Both the position numbers and the translations under genes were made by a program. The notes under the pieces were generated by a model. That model was given only the letters and a program-made list of their open reading frames with translations. It was not told the origin of the DNA and searched no databases. Below are positions 1-9,520 of a stretch of DNA of 64,000 nucleotides, in pieces. How positions within the stretch are numbered: the stretch's first letter is position 1; the number at the start of each line of letters is the position of its first letter. The stretch lies in contig OY782875.1 in assembly GCA_963678565.1 (NCBI GenBank), forward strand, positions 806,001-870,000. The letters run 5' to 3'. This stretch comes from SKHV01 sp963678565 (GTDB taxonomy: Bacteria > Bacteroidota > Bacteroidia > Bacteroidales > Prolixibacteraceae).

Positions 1-846
1 AGTCAGCATTTATTAGATGAAGCATCAGGAGAAATAATTCTTGGTTACATTGAACTTACTAATACTTTTAATTTTCCAAATTCATCTGCGAATTGCATTT
101 TTGATTTTTATCAATGTGCATTTGCTCCCAATTTTCAAACGGCATATGCGTATAAAAATGCGTTAGAGAATACAGCGAATGTTTCAGATGGATTTGTTGA
201 AATAAGTAGGTCTGATTCAGTTTATTATGAAAGATATGGAGGTGTTGCTCCAACAGTTCGAGGTTATTTCACGATTGATCTTAGGCAATTAGCAACATTA
301 GAAGGAATTCAGTATACACATTCAAGTACAGGAGGAACAAAACGAGGTTTTGTGTTGGAGTATAGCAAAGACGATGGAACAACCTGGGATACGTTACGTT
401 ATCAGCCTGGAAATACCTACAGCGAAAGTTATTCATTAAGTGATTTATTCACTTATGATACCATTTATAACGATTATAACTGTGATCCTAGTTCTTATGG
501 GATGGTTTGGGAAGATCCGATTTATGAATATGATACAGGAGTAATGTTGCGATTTTTGGAATCTAGCGGACAAACTGTTCGAATTCACGATTTCAAAGCG
601 TATGGCGAATTGCCTTCTAGTGCTGTATTGAACAGAACCTCTAGTGATTTAATACTAAGTATCGTTGATAACAAAGTATCATTTAAGGAATCTGCTAATG
701 TTCAAGTTTATAATTTGTCTGGCTCTTTAGTTAGGTCGAACATGAATGTAAGATCAATTTCATTGAACAATTTTTCAAAAGGAATTTACCTTATAAATGC
801 TGAAGCAAAAGGAAAAGTTTGCTCTCAAAAAATTGTAATACGATAA
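1..846 (+). CDS. C-terminal part of a T9SS-exported protein, 5' end outside window
   Basis: Frame 1 is open from the first base to a TAA at 844-846, so the gene is cut by the left window edge and its true start is not visible. At least 281 residues remain. The last ~75 residues look like a type IX secretion C-terminal sorting domain: a beta-rich segment with VQVYNLSGSLV, a GIYLINA strand and a basic end. This predicts export across the outer membrane and surface attachment or release. The upstream part contains short beta-strand-like stretches (FVEISRSDSVYYERYGG, FVLEYSKDDGTTW) that I cannot assign to a family. Its position just before a SusC/SusD locus with other T9SS pectinases suggests a surface polysaccharide enzyme or binding protein, but that is inference from context only. 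Confidence 0.8.
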   Translation, partial: SQHLLDEASGEIILGYIELTNTFNFPNSSANCIFDFYQCAFAPNFQTAYAYKNALENTANVSDGFVEISRSDSVYYERYGGVAPTVRGYFTIDLRQLATLEGIQYTHSSTGGTKRGFVLEYSKDDGTTWDTLRYQPGNTYSESYSLSDLFTYDTIYNDYNCDPSSYGMVWEDPIYEYDTGVMLRFLESSGQTVRIHDFKAYGELPSSAVLNRTSSDLILSIVDNKVSFKESANVQVYNLSGSLVRSNMNVRSISLNNFSKGIYLINAEAKGKVCSQKIVIR

Positions 847-852
847 TTAGGC

Positions 853-889
853 AACCATAAGCTATCTATGATGGATAGCTTATGGTTTT
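853..889 (+). terminator. Strong hairpin terminator
   Basis: A perfect 14-bp inverted repeat (853-866 with 874-887, 7-nt loop) starts seven bases after the stop of the upstream gene and ends in a short T run. It should separate the upstream T9SS gene from the susC operon. Confidence 0.8.
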
Positions 890-962
890 ATTCATTAATA
901 CGAAGAATTGAAAACGTTATCACAAGAAATACTCAATTGCTTATTTTAAATTTTATCTCTAC

Positions 963-992
963 TTGACACATTATATTGATATAAAAAATTTG
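963..992 (+). promoter_or_regulatory. Candidate promoter of the susC operon
   Basis: TTG at 963-965 is followed after 19 nt by AAAATTTG (985-992). This matches the Bacteroidota -33/-7 pattern (TTG, TAnnTTTG) except for the first T of the -7 box. It would give a leader of roughly 100 nt before the susC ATG at 1105. The call rests on the motif alone. Confidence 0.35.
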
Positions 993-1031
993 ATGAATTT
1001 GAATAATCGTAATTGAATGGTTCATTAGAGC

Positions 1032-1067
1032 AATTGAGAAATAATTACCTAACTGAAGATCTCAATT
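1032..1067 (+). repeat. Inverted repeat in the susC leader
   Basis: AATTGAGA (1032-1039) and TCTCAATT (1060-1067) form a perfect 8-bp inverted repeat with a 20-nt loop inside the predicted susC 5' leader. It could be an RNA hairpin or a regulator half-site pair. There is no independent support for a function. Confidence 0.35.
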
Positions 1068-1104
1068 TATAAGATGCTACGATTTAAACTAATATTACTA
1101 CCTA

Positions 1105-4100
1105 ATGAAAAGAAATAAAAGCTTCCTACAAGCACTAAATATAAAAAAGTTGAGACGAATTTGTCTTCGCTTTCAATTGCTTTTATTTGCCATTTTACTT
1201 TCAGGAGCTTTAATGGCTCAGCAAAATGAAGAAAAGATCTCATTAATCGGATATGTAACAAGCGACACAGGGGAACCACTAACTGGTGTCAATGTAGTTG
1301 TAAAAGGTACTCTTAATGGATCTATTACTGATTTCGAAGGAAACTACAATATTCTTGTGTCTCCCAGCGATACCTTAGAATTTCGGTTTATTGGATTTAA
1401 ACCTAAAGAAGTTGCAGTACAGGGGCGATCGTTAATAAATGTTCGTATGGAGCCCAAAGTAGGCGACTTGGAAGAAGTTGTTATTGTAGGTTATGGTGAA
1501 GTGAAACGTGCAAATCTTTTAGGTTCAGTTGCGTCAATGGATGCAGTTGAAATACAGGATATTCCAGCAACTAGCTTAACAAGCTTATTTGAGGGCCGCT
1601 TAGCCGGTGTGCATGTTCAACCAGCACAACCTTCTGGATTACCTGGTTCAAGTAATAGAGTTATTGTTAGGATAGGTGAAACAACATTTGGATTAGCAGG
1701 TGGAACTTTTAAAAATCCTCAACCTTTATATATTATCGATGGAGTAGAGGTTACCCAATCCGAATTTGATGTATTGGATCCGAGTGAAGTTGATAATATT
1801 TCAGTATTAAAGGATGCATCTGCTGCAGTTTACGGAAGTAAGGGAGCTAATGGTGTTGTTCTTATTAAAACAAAACGAGGACGCGAGGGCAAATTAATAG
1901 TTACTTACAATGGTAGTTATGGGATTAGCGATGCAACTCAACAAACAGATATGTTAAGTGCTTATGATCAGGCAAGAATGCTAAATGCAATTAATCGTAT
2001 GAATCCTGGATACGATGAAATTTCTATTGCAGAACTTGATGAAATGAAAAACCTTGATTATAATTGGCTTGATGAAGCTTGGAAGCTTTCCTCAATAGCA
2101 AGACACTCCGTAAACGTACAAGGAGGAAATGAAAGTGTAAAATACTATGCTGGGGGTAATTATGTGTACGAGACTGGTAACTTTAATAATCTTGATGTAA
2201 AAAGATATTCTTATCGCTTAGGTTTAGATTTAAAAATTTTAGAGGGACTTACATCGAATATAACTTTAAATTTCGATAATAAAGACCGAAAAATTCCATA
2301 TGTAAATGGTGAGCAGGAAACGTTTGCTGATTTATTTAAAAATTTATTGCTTGCACCTAAATGGAAACCATCGCATATTAATGGTTACCCTGTTGGCAAT
2401 AATGTAAAATATAACGGTCTTGCTCAGTTTAATAGCAACGGTTTTCGTAAGGGGCAAGCAAAAGGTAGCCGAGTGAGTATAAGATTAAACTATGAATTGC
2501 CATGGGTGAAAGGCTTATCTATCTCTGCTAATTTTAGTCAACGAGAAACGAATTCATATGGAAAGCAGTACAGGGTTCCGTACAATATCTATACTTTCGA
2601 AGGAAGAGATGATACACAGTTGCTATTAAGTGAAAAAATTGTTGGTACTAAAACTGTTGATGGTGATAATTCTCTTATTAGTGAGTCATTTAGCTATGGC
2701 AAAAATTATCAGCTTAATACAAGTATTCAATATTCAAGAAAAATTGAAAAACATAATATCTCAGCATTTATCAATTATGAACAGTCCGAATCAGAAGGAT
2801 TAGGTTTCGATGCTACCAGCTATATGATGCAAATAGCCAATCTAGAGTTGCAACAAGCTTTCGAATATGAAAATGCTAAAGCTGAAAGTAGTCTTTCAGA
2901 ATCAGGAAGAGTGGCAGGTATCGGTCGATTCAACTACGGTTACGCAAATAAATACTTGTTGGAAACAGCTTTCCGTTTCGAAGGAACAACAAAATTTGCT
3001 CCAGGTGAACGAGGAGGATTATTTCCATCTTTAGCAATAGGTTGGGTTATTTCTGAGGAATCATTTTTCAAAGACAATTTAGCATTCATCGATTTCTTAA
3101 AAACACGATATTCATTTGGTATAACTGGTTTCCCAGCTGTTGGCGATTATGAATATCGTTATTCTTTTGCACCTTCATCAGGAAGTTCTTATCTATTTGG
3201 TAATGGATATATTGGTTCAGCAATGAGTTATGCTGGCAAAACTGACGTTGTTGGAACTGGTGTTTCTTGGGAAAAATCAAGAATGAATAACTTTGGTGTT
3301 GACATGAAATTTTTCGATAGTAAGTTAAGTCTTACTGTTGATGCATTTAACAATTTTCAATATGATATTTTGGAGCAAATAACGCCAACATTACCAGGTC
3401 CTACAGGAATTAAAACGATGCCTAGTCAAAACAATGGTAAAATGAAATCATGGGGCTATGATGCTTCCTTAGCATATAGAGGAAAAATATCACGTGATTT
3501 TACATGGAATTTAAGAGCAAATTTTGCCTTTGCAACCAATCGAGTAATTGAAAAAGTAATTGATCCAATGTATGACAACCCACTTGATTATCATTACCCA
3601 ATTGGAAGAAGCACCTATTCTTCTGAAGGAAATCCTGAAGAAGGTTATATTACTAATGGTATTATTAGAACACAAGAGCAATTGGATGCCATAAACGCAG
3701 AATGGAATCAGAAATGGGGTGAAGACTATAGGCCATTTAATATGGCAAAGGCAGGTGTCGGAATGTTATTTTATCAAGATGTTGGGAGAGCCGGAAATAC
3801 TGCAATTGGAGAACCAAAAATTATTTTAGAACCTGATGGTAAGGTCGATGCCTCAGATGTTGTTTACATAGAAAAAGTAAATGATCATCTTGTTATTAAA
3901 AATTTGCTACCGACTAGTACTAATTTAGGTTTTAAGTGGAAGAGTTTTTCACTTAGTTCGTTGTGGACATTTGCATGGGGGGTAAATTCTAAAATGGTTG
4001 ATAAATTAGCACTTTCTGCACCGACTAAATATGAGAATGCTCCAGCCTTTTGGGCCGATTTTTATTCTGAAACAAATATTGATGCAGAATATCCCGATCC

Positions 4101-4365
4101 ATTGTATGAAAGGTATAATGCCTATAAATCATCATTCTGGATGAGAGATTTGTACTCTGTCAGATTGCATACATTGAATGTATCTTATACTTTGCCTGAT
4201 AAAACTTGTAAGGCAATTGGGATGTCAAGTATACGAGTATACTTGACCGGTAAAAATATTTGGACCCCTATAAGCACCTTTGATTATAAAGAAGATGCTA
4301 TTGCGAGGTTTAATACTTACCCTTTTTTAAAGACAATAAGCTTTGGAATAAATGCTCGTTTGTAA
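1105..4365 (+). CDS. SusC-family TonB-dependent outer-membrane transporter
   Basis: This 1086-residue protein is the outer-membrane importer of the locus and should take up pectin oligosaccharides using TonB energy. A signal peptide ends near A38. A carboxypeptidase-regulatory-like domain follows (about 45-125, starting ISLIGYVTSDTGEPL), then a SusC-type TonB-box/plug start (EEVVIVGYG), plug motifs (PLYIIDGVE, GSKGANGVVLIKT) and a long beta-barrel ending in an aromatic/basic strand. The length is typical for SusC. A susD gene begins 9 nt downstream, the defining pair of a Bacteroidota PUL. The substrate is inferred from the downstream pectinases, not from the receptor itself. ATG 1105 is chosen because it gives a complete signal peptide. 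Confidence 0.95.
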   Translation: MKRNKSFLQALNIKKLRRICLRFQLLLFAILLSGALMAQQNEEKISLIGYVTSDTGEPLTGVNVVVKGTLNGSITDFEGNYNILVSPSDTLEFRFIGFKPKEVAVQGRSLINVRMEPKVGDLEEVVIVGYGEVKRANLLGSVASMDAVEIQDIPATSLTSLFEGRLAGVHVQPAQPSGLPGSSNRVIVRIGETTFGLAGGTFKNPQPLYIIDGVEVTQSEFDVLDPSEVDNISVLKDASAAVYGSKGANGVVLIKTKRGREGKLIVTYNGSYGISDATQQTDMLSAYDQARMLNAINRMNPGYDEISIAELDEMKNLDYNWLDEAWKLSSIARHSVNVQGGNESVKYYAGGNYVYETGNFNNLDVKRYSYRLGLDLKILEGLTSNITLNFDNKDRKIPYVNGEQETFADLFKNLLLAPKWKPSHINGYPVGNNVKYNGLAQFNSNGFRKGQAKGSRVSIRLNYELPWVKGLSISANFSQRETNSYGKQYRVPYNIYTFEGRDDTQLLLSEKIVGTKTVDGDNSLISESFSYGKNYQLNTSIQYSRKIEKHNISAFINYEQSESEGLGFDATSYMMQIANLELQQAFEYENAKAESSLSESGRVAGIGRFNYGYANKYLLETAFRFEGTTKFAPGERGGLFPSLAIGWVISEESFFKDNLAFIDFLKTRYSFGITGFPAVGDYEYRYSFAPSSGSSYLFGNGYIGSAMSYAGKTDVVGTGVSWEKSRMNNFGVDMKFFDSKLSLTVDAFNNFQYDILEQITPTLPGPTGIKTMPSQNNGKMKSWGYDASLAYRGKISRDFTWNLRANFAFATNRVIEKVIDPMYDNPLDYHYPIGRSTYSSEGNPEEGYITNGIIRTQEQLDAINAEWNQKWGEDYRPFNMAKAGVGMLFYQDVGRAGNTAIGEPKIILEPDGKVDASDVVYIEKVNDHLVIKNLLPTSTNLGFKWKSFSLSSLWTFAWGVNSKMVDKLALSAPTKYENAPAFWADFYSETNIDAEYPDPLYERYNAYKSSFWMRDLYSVRLHTLNVSYTLPDKTCKAIGMSSIRVYLTGKNIWTPISTFDYKEDAIARFNTYPFLKTISFGINARL

Positions 4366-4374
4366 ACATAAAAA

Positions 4375-6231
4375 ATGAAAGTAATGAAAAAGAAAAATAT
4401 AGGTTTACTTGCAGTAATTTCAATACTCTTTCTGTCTGGTTGCATGGAGGTGCTTGATAAACGCGATCTGCAAACCATCGATGAAAATATTTGGAATGAT
4501 GCAACTCAAAGTACCTTGTTTTTGAATGGTTTATACTCTAAGAGTATGCCTTCAATGGCTTTAGGTGAGTTTAGTGGATTTACTGAGGAAACATTTGAAA
4601 GTTCAAGTACAGTTACTGATCTAATGTATGGTATAATTACTGAGTTTGAGCAAACTGTAGTAACAGAAATGTCAATTGATAATTACAACCTTATTCGTCA
4701 AATTAATATTTGCATCAAAGGTGTCGAAAATGGCACATTAGATGACAGTATTAAAGGTTTAATTACGGGGCAGGCATACTTTTTTAGAGCGTTCAAGCAT
4801 TTCAATATGTTGCGTTTCTATGGCGGTATACCTATTGTAACAGAAGTATTAGATCCTTATAATGATGATTTAAATATTCCTAGATTTGCAACAAGTCAAA
4901 GCGTTGATATGATCGTTGCAGATTTAGATATGGCAATTAAACAACTTCCAGTTGAATGGCCATTCTCAAATGATTATGGTCGTATAACCAAAGGAGCTGC
5001 TGCCGCATTTAAAGGAAGAGTGTTGCTGTATTGGGCTAGTCCTCAGTTTAATCCTGAGAACAAAATTGAAAGATGGAAAAGTGCCTTTGACGCAAATGTC
5101 GAGGCAAAAAATTATCTATCCCAAATGTCAACTCCAAGAGCATTAAATGCTGAGTTTAGAAATATTTTTACCGACCCGATTGAAACAAATCCTGAAGCTG
5201 TAATTTTTAGATCATATGATGCTTCTGTAAATTATTCAAGTGATTGGGAGGGTGACATACGTCCTGGTTCTGGTGGTGGTGGTTCAAAACAGAAACCTAC
5301 TTGGGAATTGGTAAAAGCATTCCCGATGATCAATGGGAAAATGACTGCAGATCCATCTTCAGGCTTTGATTCTGTGATGTACTGGTTAAACCGAGATCCA
5401 CGATTCTATAATACGATTTCATATACTGGCGATAATTGGGATATGAATGGAAGAGTTACTGTAGTTGGAAATCTCAGTGTTGATTATGTCGCAACATACG
5501 GACGTCCCAATAGTATTGAAGGTATTCGTACGCCTAATAATCAAGGTCTTTTATGTAGAAAAGCGAGTAACCCTTCTGTAGCACGCGATTTTACGAGTAC
5601 AACTAGTACTACATGGCATGAATTACGTTATGCTGAGGTTTTGATGAATTTGGCAGAGAGTGCTATGGAAATTGGAAACCAAAGTGTTATGATGGAGAAT
5701 CTTAAATTGATTCGCGAAAGAGCTGGTATTGAACCTGGTGATGATGGAAACTATGGTTATAGCTTCCCTGCGGACAAAGAAAGGATGAGAGAGGCAATTA
5801 TGAATGAAAGATTAGCTGAATTTGCGTATGAAGGTAAAAGATATTGGGATTTACGACGGAGATTAATGTATCGTAATGATCTTGGCACCTATACAAAGAA
5901 ACTTAACGGAACACAAAGACATACGGTAAGGTTAAAACCTAAATCGCCCTATACTACAAAAATTGAATCAGGTATTTATACAGGGTTATATCGAATTGAT
6001 ACAGTTCTTATGAAAGGACATTTTGATTTAACTTCTTTAGAAGACTACAATACTTACTTTACGCGTCAATTCGCAAATGTAGATTATGCTACGGCATCAT
6101 CTGATGGAGGTATTAATTACAAAGAGTTATACGACTTCTTTTGTATTCCGAAGGCGATACTTGAACGCAGTCCTGCTGTTGAACAAACAATTGGCTGGCA
6201 GTATGGAACATTTGATCCATTGGAAGAATAA
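4375..6231 (+). CDS. SusD/RagB-family surface glycan-binding lipoprotein
   Basis: The product (618 residues) is the lid and glycan-binding partner of the preceding SusC barrel. It has a lipoprotein signal with lipobox LSGC (Cys about residue 22), then TPR-like helical SusD features: GQAYFFRAFKHFNMLRFYGG near residue 135-155 and the C-terminal NERLAEFAYEGKRYWDLRR block, both characteristic of RagB/SusD. The spacing of 9 nt from susC and 14 nt to the next lyase gene indicates one transcript. ATG 4384, three codons in, is an equally good start. The ligand is probably a pectin fragment, judged from the neighbouring enzymes. Confidence 0.95.
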   Translation: MKVMKKKNIGLLAVISILFLSGCMEVLDKRDLQTIDENIWNDATQSTLFLNGLYSKSMPSMALGEFSGFTEETFESSSTVTDLMYGIITEFEQTVVTEMSIDNYNLIRQINICIKGVENGTLDDSIKGLITGQAYFFRAFKHFNMLRFYGGIPIVTEVLDPYNDDLNIPRFATSQSVDMIVADLDMAIKQLPVEWPFSNDYGRITKGAAAAFKGRVLLYWASPQFNPENKIERWKSAFDANVEAKNYLSQMSTPRALNAEFRNIFTDPIETNPEAVIFRSYDASVNYSSDWEGDIRPGSGGGGSKQKPTWELVKAFPMINGKMTADPSSGFDSVMYWLNRDPRFYNTISYTGDNWDMNGRVTVVGNLSVDYVATYGRPNSIEGIRTPNNQGLLCRKASNPSVARDFTSTTSTTWHELRYAEVLMNLAESAMEIGNQSVMMENLKLIRERAGIEPGDDGNYGYSFPADKERMREAIMNERLAEFAYEGKRYWDLRRRLMYRNDLGTYTKKLNGTQRHTVRLKPKSPYTTKIESGIYTGLYRIDTVLMKGHFDLTSLEDYNTYFTRQFANVDYATASSDGGINYKELYDFFCIPKAILERSPAVEQTIGWQYGTFDPLEE

Positions 6232-6245
6232 AAATAAGAAAATAG

Positions 6246-8057
6246 ATGAAGTTGAAGAATATTGTTAAAATTGGTATGATCCTGCTGATTGCTCTTTCTG
6301 TGAAAGAAAGTAATGCTCAATTGATTGCATTTGAAGGTGCCGAAGGGTATGGGCGTTTTGCAACAGGAGGTAGAGGAGATGGAACCAATGGTTATGTGAT
6401 AGCTGTTACAAGCCTTGAAGATGATGCTGAGAATCCGCCAGTAGGTAGTTTTCGATGGGCATTAAAACAAGGATACACTACAAAAACGCATCCAATTCTT
6501 GGAGAATATACAGTTCCGCTACCTTTAACAGTCGTTTTCAAGGTCGGTGGGGTGATTTATCTCGATGGAGAATTGCGCGTTAGTCGATCAAATGTAACTA
6601 TTGCAGGTCAAACAGCACCAGGCGATGGTATTTGTTTTGCTGGTGGAACAGTAAATTTTAGCGGGTCTCGAAATGTTGTTGTTCGATATATTCGTTCGCG
6701 ACCAGGTGATATTCTGAATGAAGAAACGTCAGCATTCAGGATCGAGAATGGTGGTAATTTCATTATCGATCATTGTTCTTTTAGTTGGGCAATCGAAGAA
6801 ACAACGCACTTCTCAAGTAACGAAAATACTACGGTTCAGTGGTGTATAATTAGCGAATCCTTGTACAATTCGATTCATAAAAAAGGACAACGAGGTTATG
6901 CAACACAGTGGGGCGGAGAATATGCTTCTTATCATCACAATTTATTAGCACATCACAACTCCCGAATGCCACGAATCAATGGTTCTAATTCTAACGATAT
7001 CGAATCCTTAGTTGATTATCGTAACAATGTGAATTTTAACTGGATGAACTCTGGTGCATTTTATGGCGGCGAATGGGAAGCAACAAAAGGGAAAGGATTT
7101 TGCTATACCAATGTTGTGAACAATTATTTTAAACCGGGGCCTTCAAATTCAAGTGCATCTTATTTTGCTTATCCTTCGTACAACCGTTCAGGGGTTGAGG
7201 TTGATGGATATGCAGGATGGTATTTCGATGGCAACATTATGGAAGGCCATGCCGACAAAACAGAGAACAACTGGTTAGGCGTTAGTAGTTCTGCAGTTGG
7301 TGGCATTGAGAACATTAAATCTGAAGTTGAATTTATTAAAACGGATGGTGAATTAGAGCAATACGAAAATTATACGCAAAGTGCAGAAGAAGCTTTAGAA
7401 TCAGTTTTAACTTCTGTGGGGGCAATTTACCCCAAACGCGATGCACACGATACTCGTTTGATTGCCGAATTTAAAGGTGAAGTTGAAATTCAGCGTTATT
7501 CTTATGCTACGGCCGATCATTCAACGCCAACGGTTCCTAAGTCTTATGGAATTATAGATTCTCAAAACAACTTAGTTTCTGAAGAAGATCAAAGTAATGG
7601 TGTAACTCCTTGGGACGTATATGAAACTCTAGCGGCAGATACGGCTCCAGATGATGCTGACGAAGATGGTATACCTGATTCGTGGGAAACTGAAAACGGA
7701 TTGAACCCTGAGGATAAAACAGATGCAATAAGTTTAATGAAATCGGGATACACCTACTTGGAATTGTATTTTGCAAGTCTTGTAGGGGAGTCATTGCCTA
7801 CAAGTAAAAAAGTAATAAAGAAAGAACTAACCGTTAATGTTTATCCAAATCCAGCCGATTCTCAGGCTCGTGTAGTTACACATCAGGAAATTAATTCGGT
7901 TGATATTTACAATCTATCGGGAGTTTGTATTAAGCGTCATTGTTATAATACTATGGATGGTATTGTTCGCTTACATGGTTTGGAACCTGGGCCTTATTTC
8001 CTTCGAATTAATTTTGAATCAGGAGCAGTTAAGTATAAAAAGATTCTGAAAAAATAA
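6246..8057 (+). CDS. Pectate lyase, PL1 family, with T9SS sorting domain
   Basis: A secreted PL1-type right-handed beta-helix lyase that should cleave de-esterified homogalacturonan by beta-elimination. A signal peptide ends near A24. The PL1 core starts AFEGAEGYGRFATGGRGDG and contains VTIAGQTAPGDG (about 117-128), a FIIDHCSFSWA strand and a HHNSRMPRING segment that fits the catalytic-Arg region. A calcium-type DADEDGIPDSW motif follows the catalytic part. The last ~75 residues (VNVYPNPADS ... DIYNLSGVCI ... PYFLRINF) form a T9SS type A sorting domain, so it acts outside the cell. It lies 14 nt after susD and 5 nt before the CE8 gene. Subfamily assignment (probably PL1_2) and exact substrate are not proven by sequence alone. 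Confidence 0.9.
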   Translation: MKLKNIVKIGMILLIALSVKESNAQLIAFEGAEGYGRFATGGRGDGTNGYVIAVTSLEDDAENPPVGSFRWALKQGYTTKTHPILGEYTVPLPLTVVFKVGGVIYLDGELRVSRSNVTIAGQTAPGDGICFAGGTVNFSGSRNVVVRYIRSRPGDILNEETSAFRIENGGNFIIDHCSFSWAIEETTHFSSNENTTVQWCIISESLYNSIHKKGQRGYATQWGGEYASYHHNLLAHHNSRMPRINGSNSNDIESLVDYRNNVNFNWMNSGAFYGGEWEATKGKGFCYTNVVNNYFKPGPSNSSASYFAYPSYNRSGVEVDGYAGWYFDGNIMEGHADKTENNWLGVSSSAVGGIENIKSEVEFIKTDGELEQYENYTQSAEEALESVLTSVGAIYPKRDAHDTRLIAEFKGEVEIQRYSYATADHSTPTVPKSYGIIDSQNNLVSEEDQSNGVTPWDVYETLAADTAPDDADEDGIPDSWETENGLNPEDKTDAISLMKSGYTYLELYFASLVGESLPTSKKVIKKELTVNVYPNPADSQARVVTHQEINSVDIYNLSGVCIKRHCYNTMDGIVRLHGLEPGPYFLRINFESGAVKYKKILKK

Positions 8058-8062
8058 TAGAG

Positions 8063-9499
8063 ATGCAACGATTAATTTTAATTGTTAGTTTCATCATTTG
8101 TGCTTTATTTTCAAGTGCACAACCTTTCGACGCAATAGTTGCAGCCGACGGTTCTGCTGATTATTCCTCAATTCAGGAAGCGATTAATGCAATGCCGTCC
8201 AATAGTACTACTCGTAGTTTGATTCTGGTGAAATGCGGAACTTACCACGAAAAAATTGTGGTAGGAATAGATAAGAAAAGCATTAGTCTTATTGGCGAAA
8301 ATGTTGATGATGTAGTAATCGAACATGATGATTATGCTGGAAAAAATGGTCTATCAAGTGCCGAATCTTATACCTTATTAGTTGGTGGCGATGACTTTTA
8401 TATGGAGAACGTGACAGTTCGAAATACAGCAGGAAAAGTTGGTCAGGCTTTGGCCATTAATACCGAAGGTGATCGTGGGGTTTATAAAAACTGTGAATTT
8501 TATGGTTTCCAGGATACCTACTATGCGCACAAAAAAAGACAGTATAACTATAAATGTTACATCGAAGGTGGTACCGATTTTATTTATGGCGATGCCACGG
8601 CGGTTTTCGATTTATGCCAAATAAACTGTGTTAGCGGAGGTCAGTATATAACCGCTCCTGCCGATACAAAAATGATTACGCAGTTTACAACGAGTAAGTT
8701 TTTGCATGGTTTATTATTTCGTAGGTGTGATATAACAGCCAACAATGATGTTCCGGATCAGAGCTATTATCTAGGTCGACCTTGGCAGCCTAACGCTTCT
8801 TCTGTTTATTTGAATTGTACTTTGGGCAATCATATTAAACCCACTGGTTGGTCAATTTGGAATGACGAGACTCATTTGTCAAGTTTTTTTGCCGAGTATC
8901 AAAGTGTCGATATAGAGGGCAATCTAATTGATGTCTCAAGTAGAGCCGATTGGAGTTATCAGTTAGAGACCGTAAATTATAAGTATGAACTTCCGTTCTT
9001 TTTTAATGCATTGAAAACTCCCAAATGGGAACCATTATTGATGACTCGAAATTTATTGCAGCCTCAAAATGTAACAATTAATGCAGAGCTGCTATCATGG
9101 AGCAAAGTTGATCAAGCAATTGGGTACCTAATTTATAATGAAGGTACGTTTTATGCAACAAGTACCGATACTTCAATTGCAGCCAATGGATTATTGCTTG
9201 AGAATATTGAAGTGAAATCGATTTACAAAACAGGAGCACTTAGTAGTGAAGAAAACAATGACTTAGTTGCGGTAGATGAATATTCAATTAGTCACAAAGA
9301 AATTCAATTTTCAATAAGTAATAATTTATTAGAAACGAATGAAAATGTTAAGCTGACTGTTTACGAATTAAATGGGAAGAAAGTTTTACAAAATGAATTT
9401 TCAAAAAAACATAATTTGATTGAATTAAATGGCGGTGTTTTTCTGTTAAAAGTCGAAGATAAAGATGGAAACATAAGCACCCAAAAAGTAAAAAGATAG
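8063..9499 (+). CDS. Pectin methylesterase, CE8 family, with T9SS sorting domain
   Basis: This enzyme (478 residues) should remove methyl esters from homogalacturonan, releasing methanol and exposing acid sites for the flanking pectate lyases. A signal peptide ends near residue 19. The CE8 signature residues are present: GQALAI, the acid/base Asp in GFQDTYY (about D151), the nucleophile Asp in GGTDFIYG (about D172) and the substrate Arg in LGRPW (about R239). The C-terminus (LTVYELNGKKVL ... GVFLLKVED) is a T9SS sorting domain, so the enzyme is extracellular. It is sandwiched between two PL1 genes (5 and 21 nt gaps), a logical order for demethylation then lysis. The methanol it makes is relevant to the corrinoid operon at 45807-49409. 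Confidence 0.93.
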   Translation: MQRLILIVSFIICALFSSAQPFDAIVAADGSADYSSIQEAINAMPSNSTTRSLILVKCGTYHEKIVVGIDKKSISLIGENVDDVVIEHDDYAGKNGLSSAESYTLLVGGDDFYMENVTVRNTAGKVGQALAINTEGDRGVYKNCEFYGFQDTYYAHKKRQYNYKCYIEGGTDFIYGDATAVFDLCQINCVSGGQYITAPADTKMITQFTTSKFLHGLLFRRCDITANNDVPDQSYYLGRPWQPNASSVYLNCTLGNHIKPTGWSIWNDETHLSSFFAEYQSVDIEGNLIDVSSRADWSYQLETVNYKYELPFFFNALKTPKWEPLLMTRNLLQPQNVTINAELLSWSKVDQAIGYLIYNEGTFYATSTDTSIAANGLLLENIEVKSIYKTGALSSEENNDLVAVDEYSISHKEIQFSISNNLLETNENVKLTVYELNGKKVLQNEFSKKHNLIELNGGVFLLKVEDKDGNISTQKVKR

Positions 9500-9520
9500 A
9501 AACAACGAACAATAATAAAA

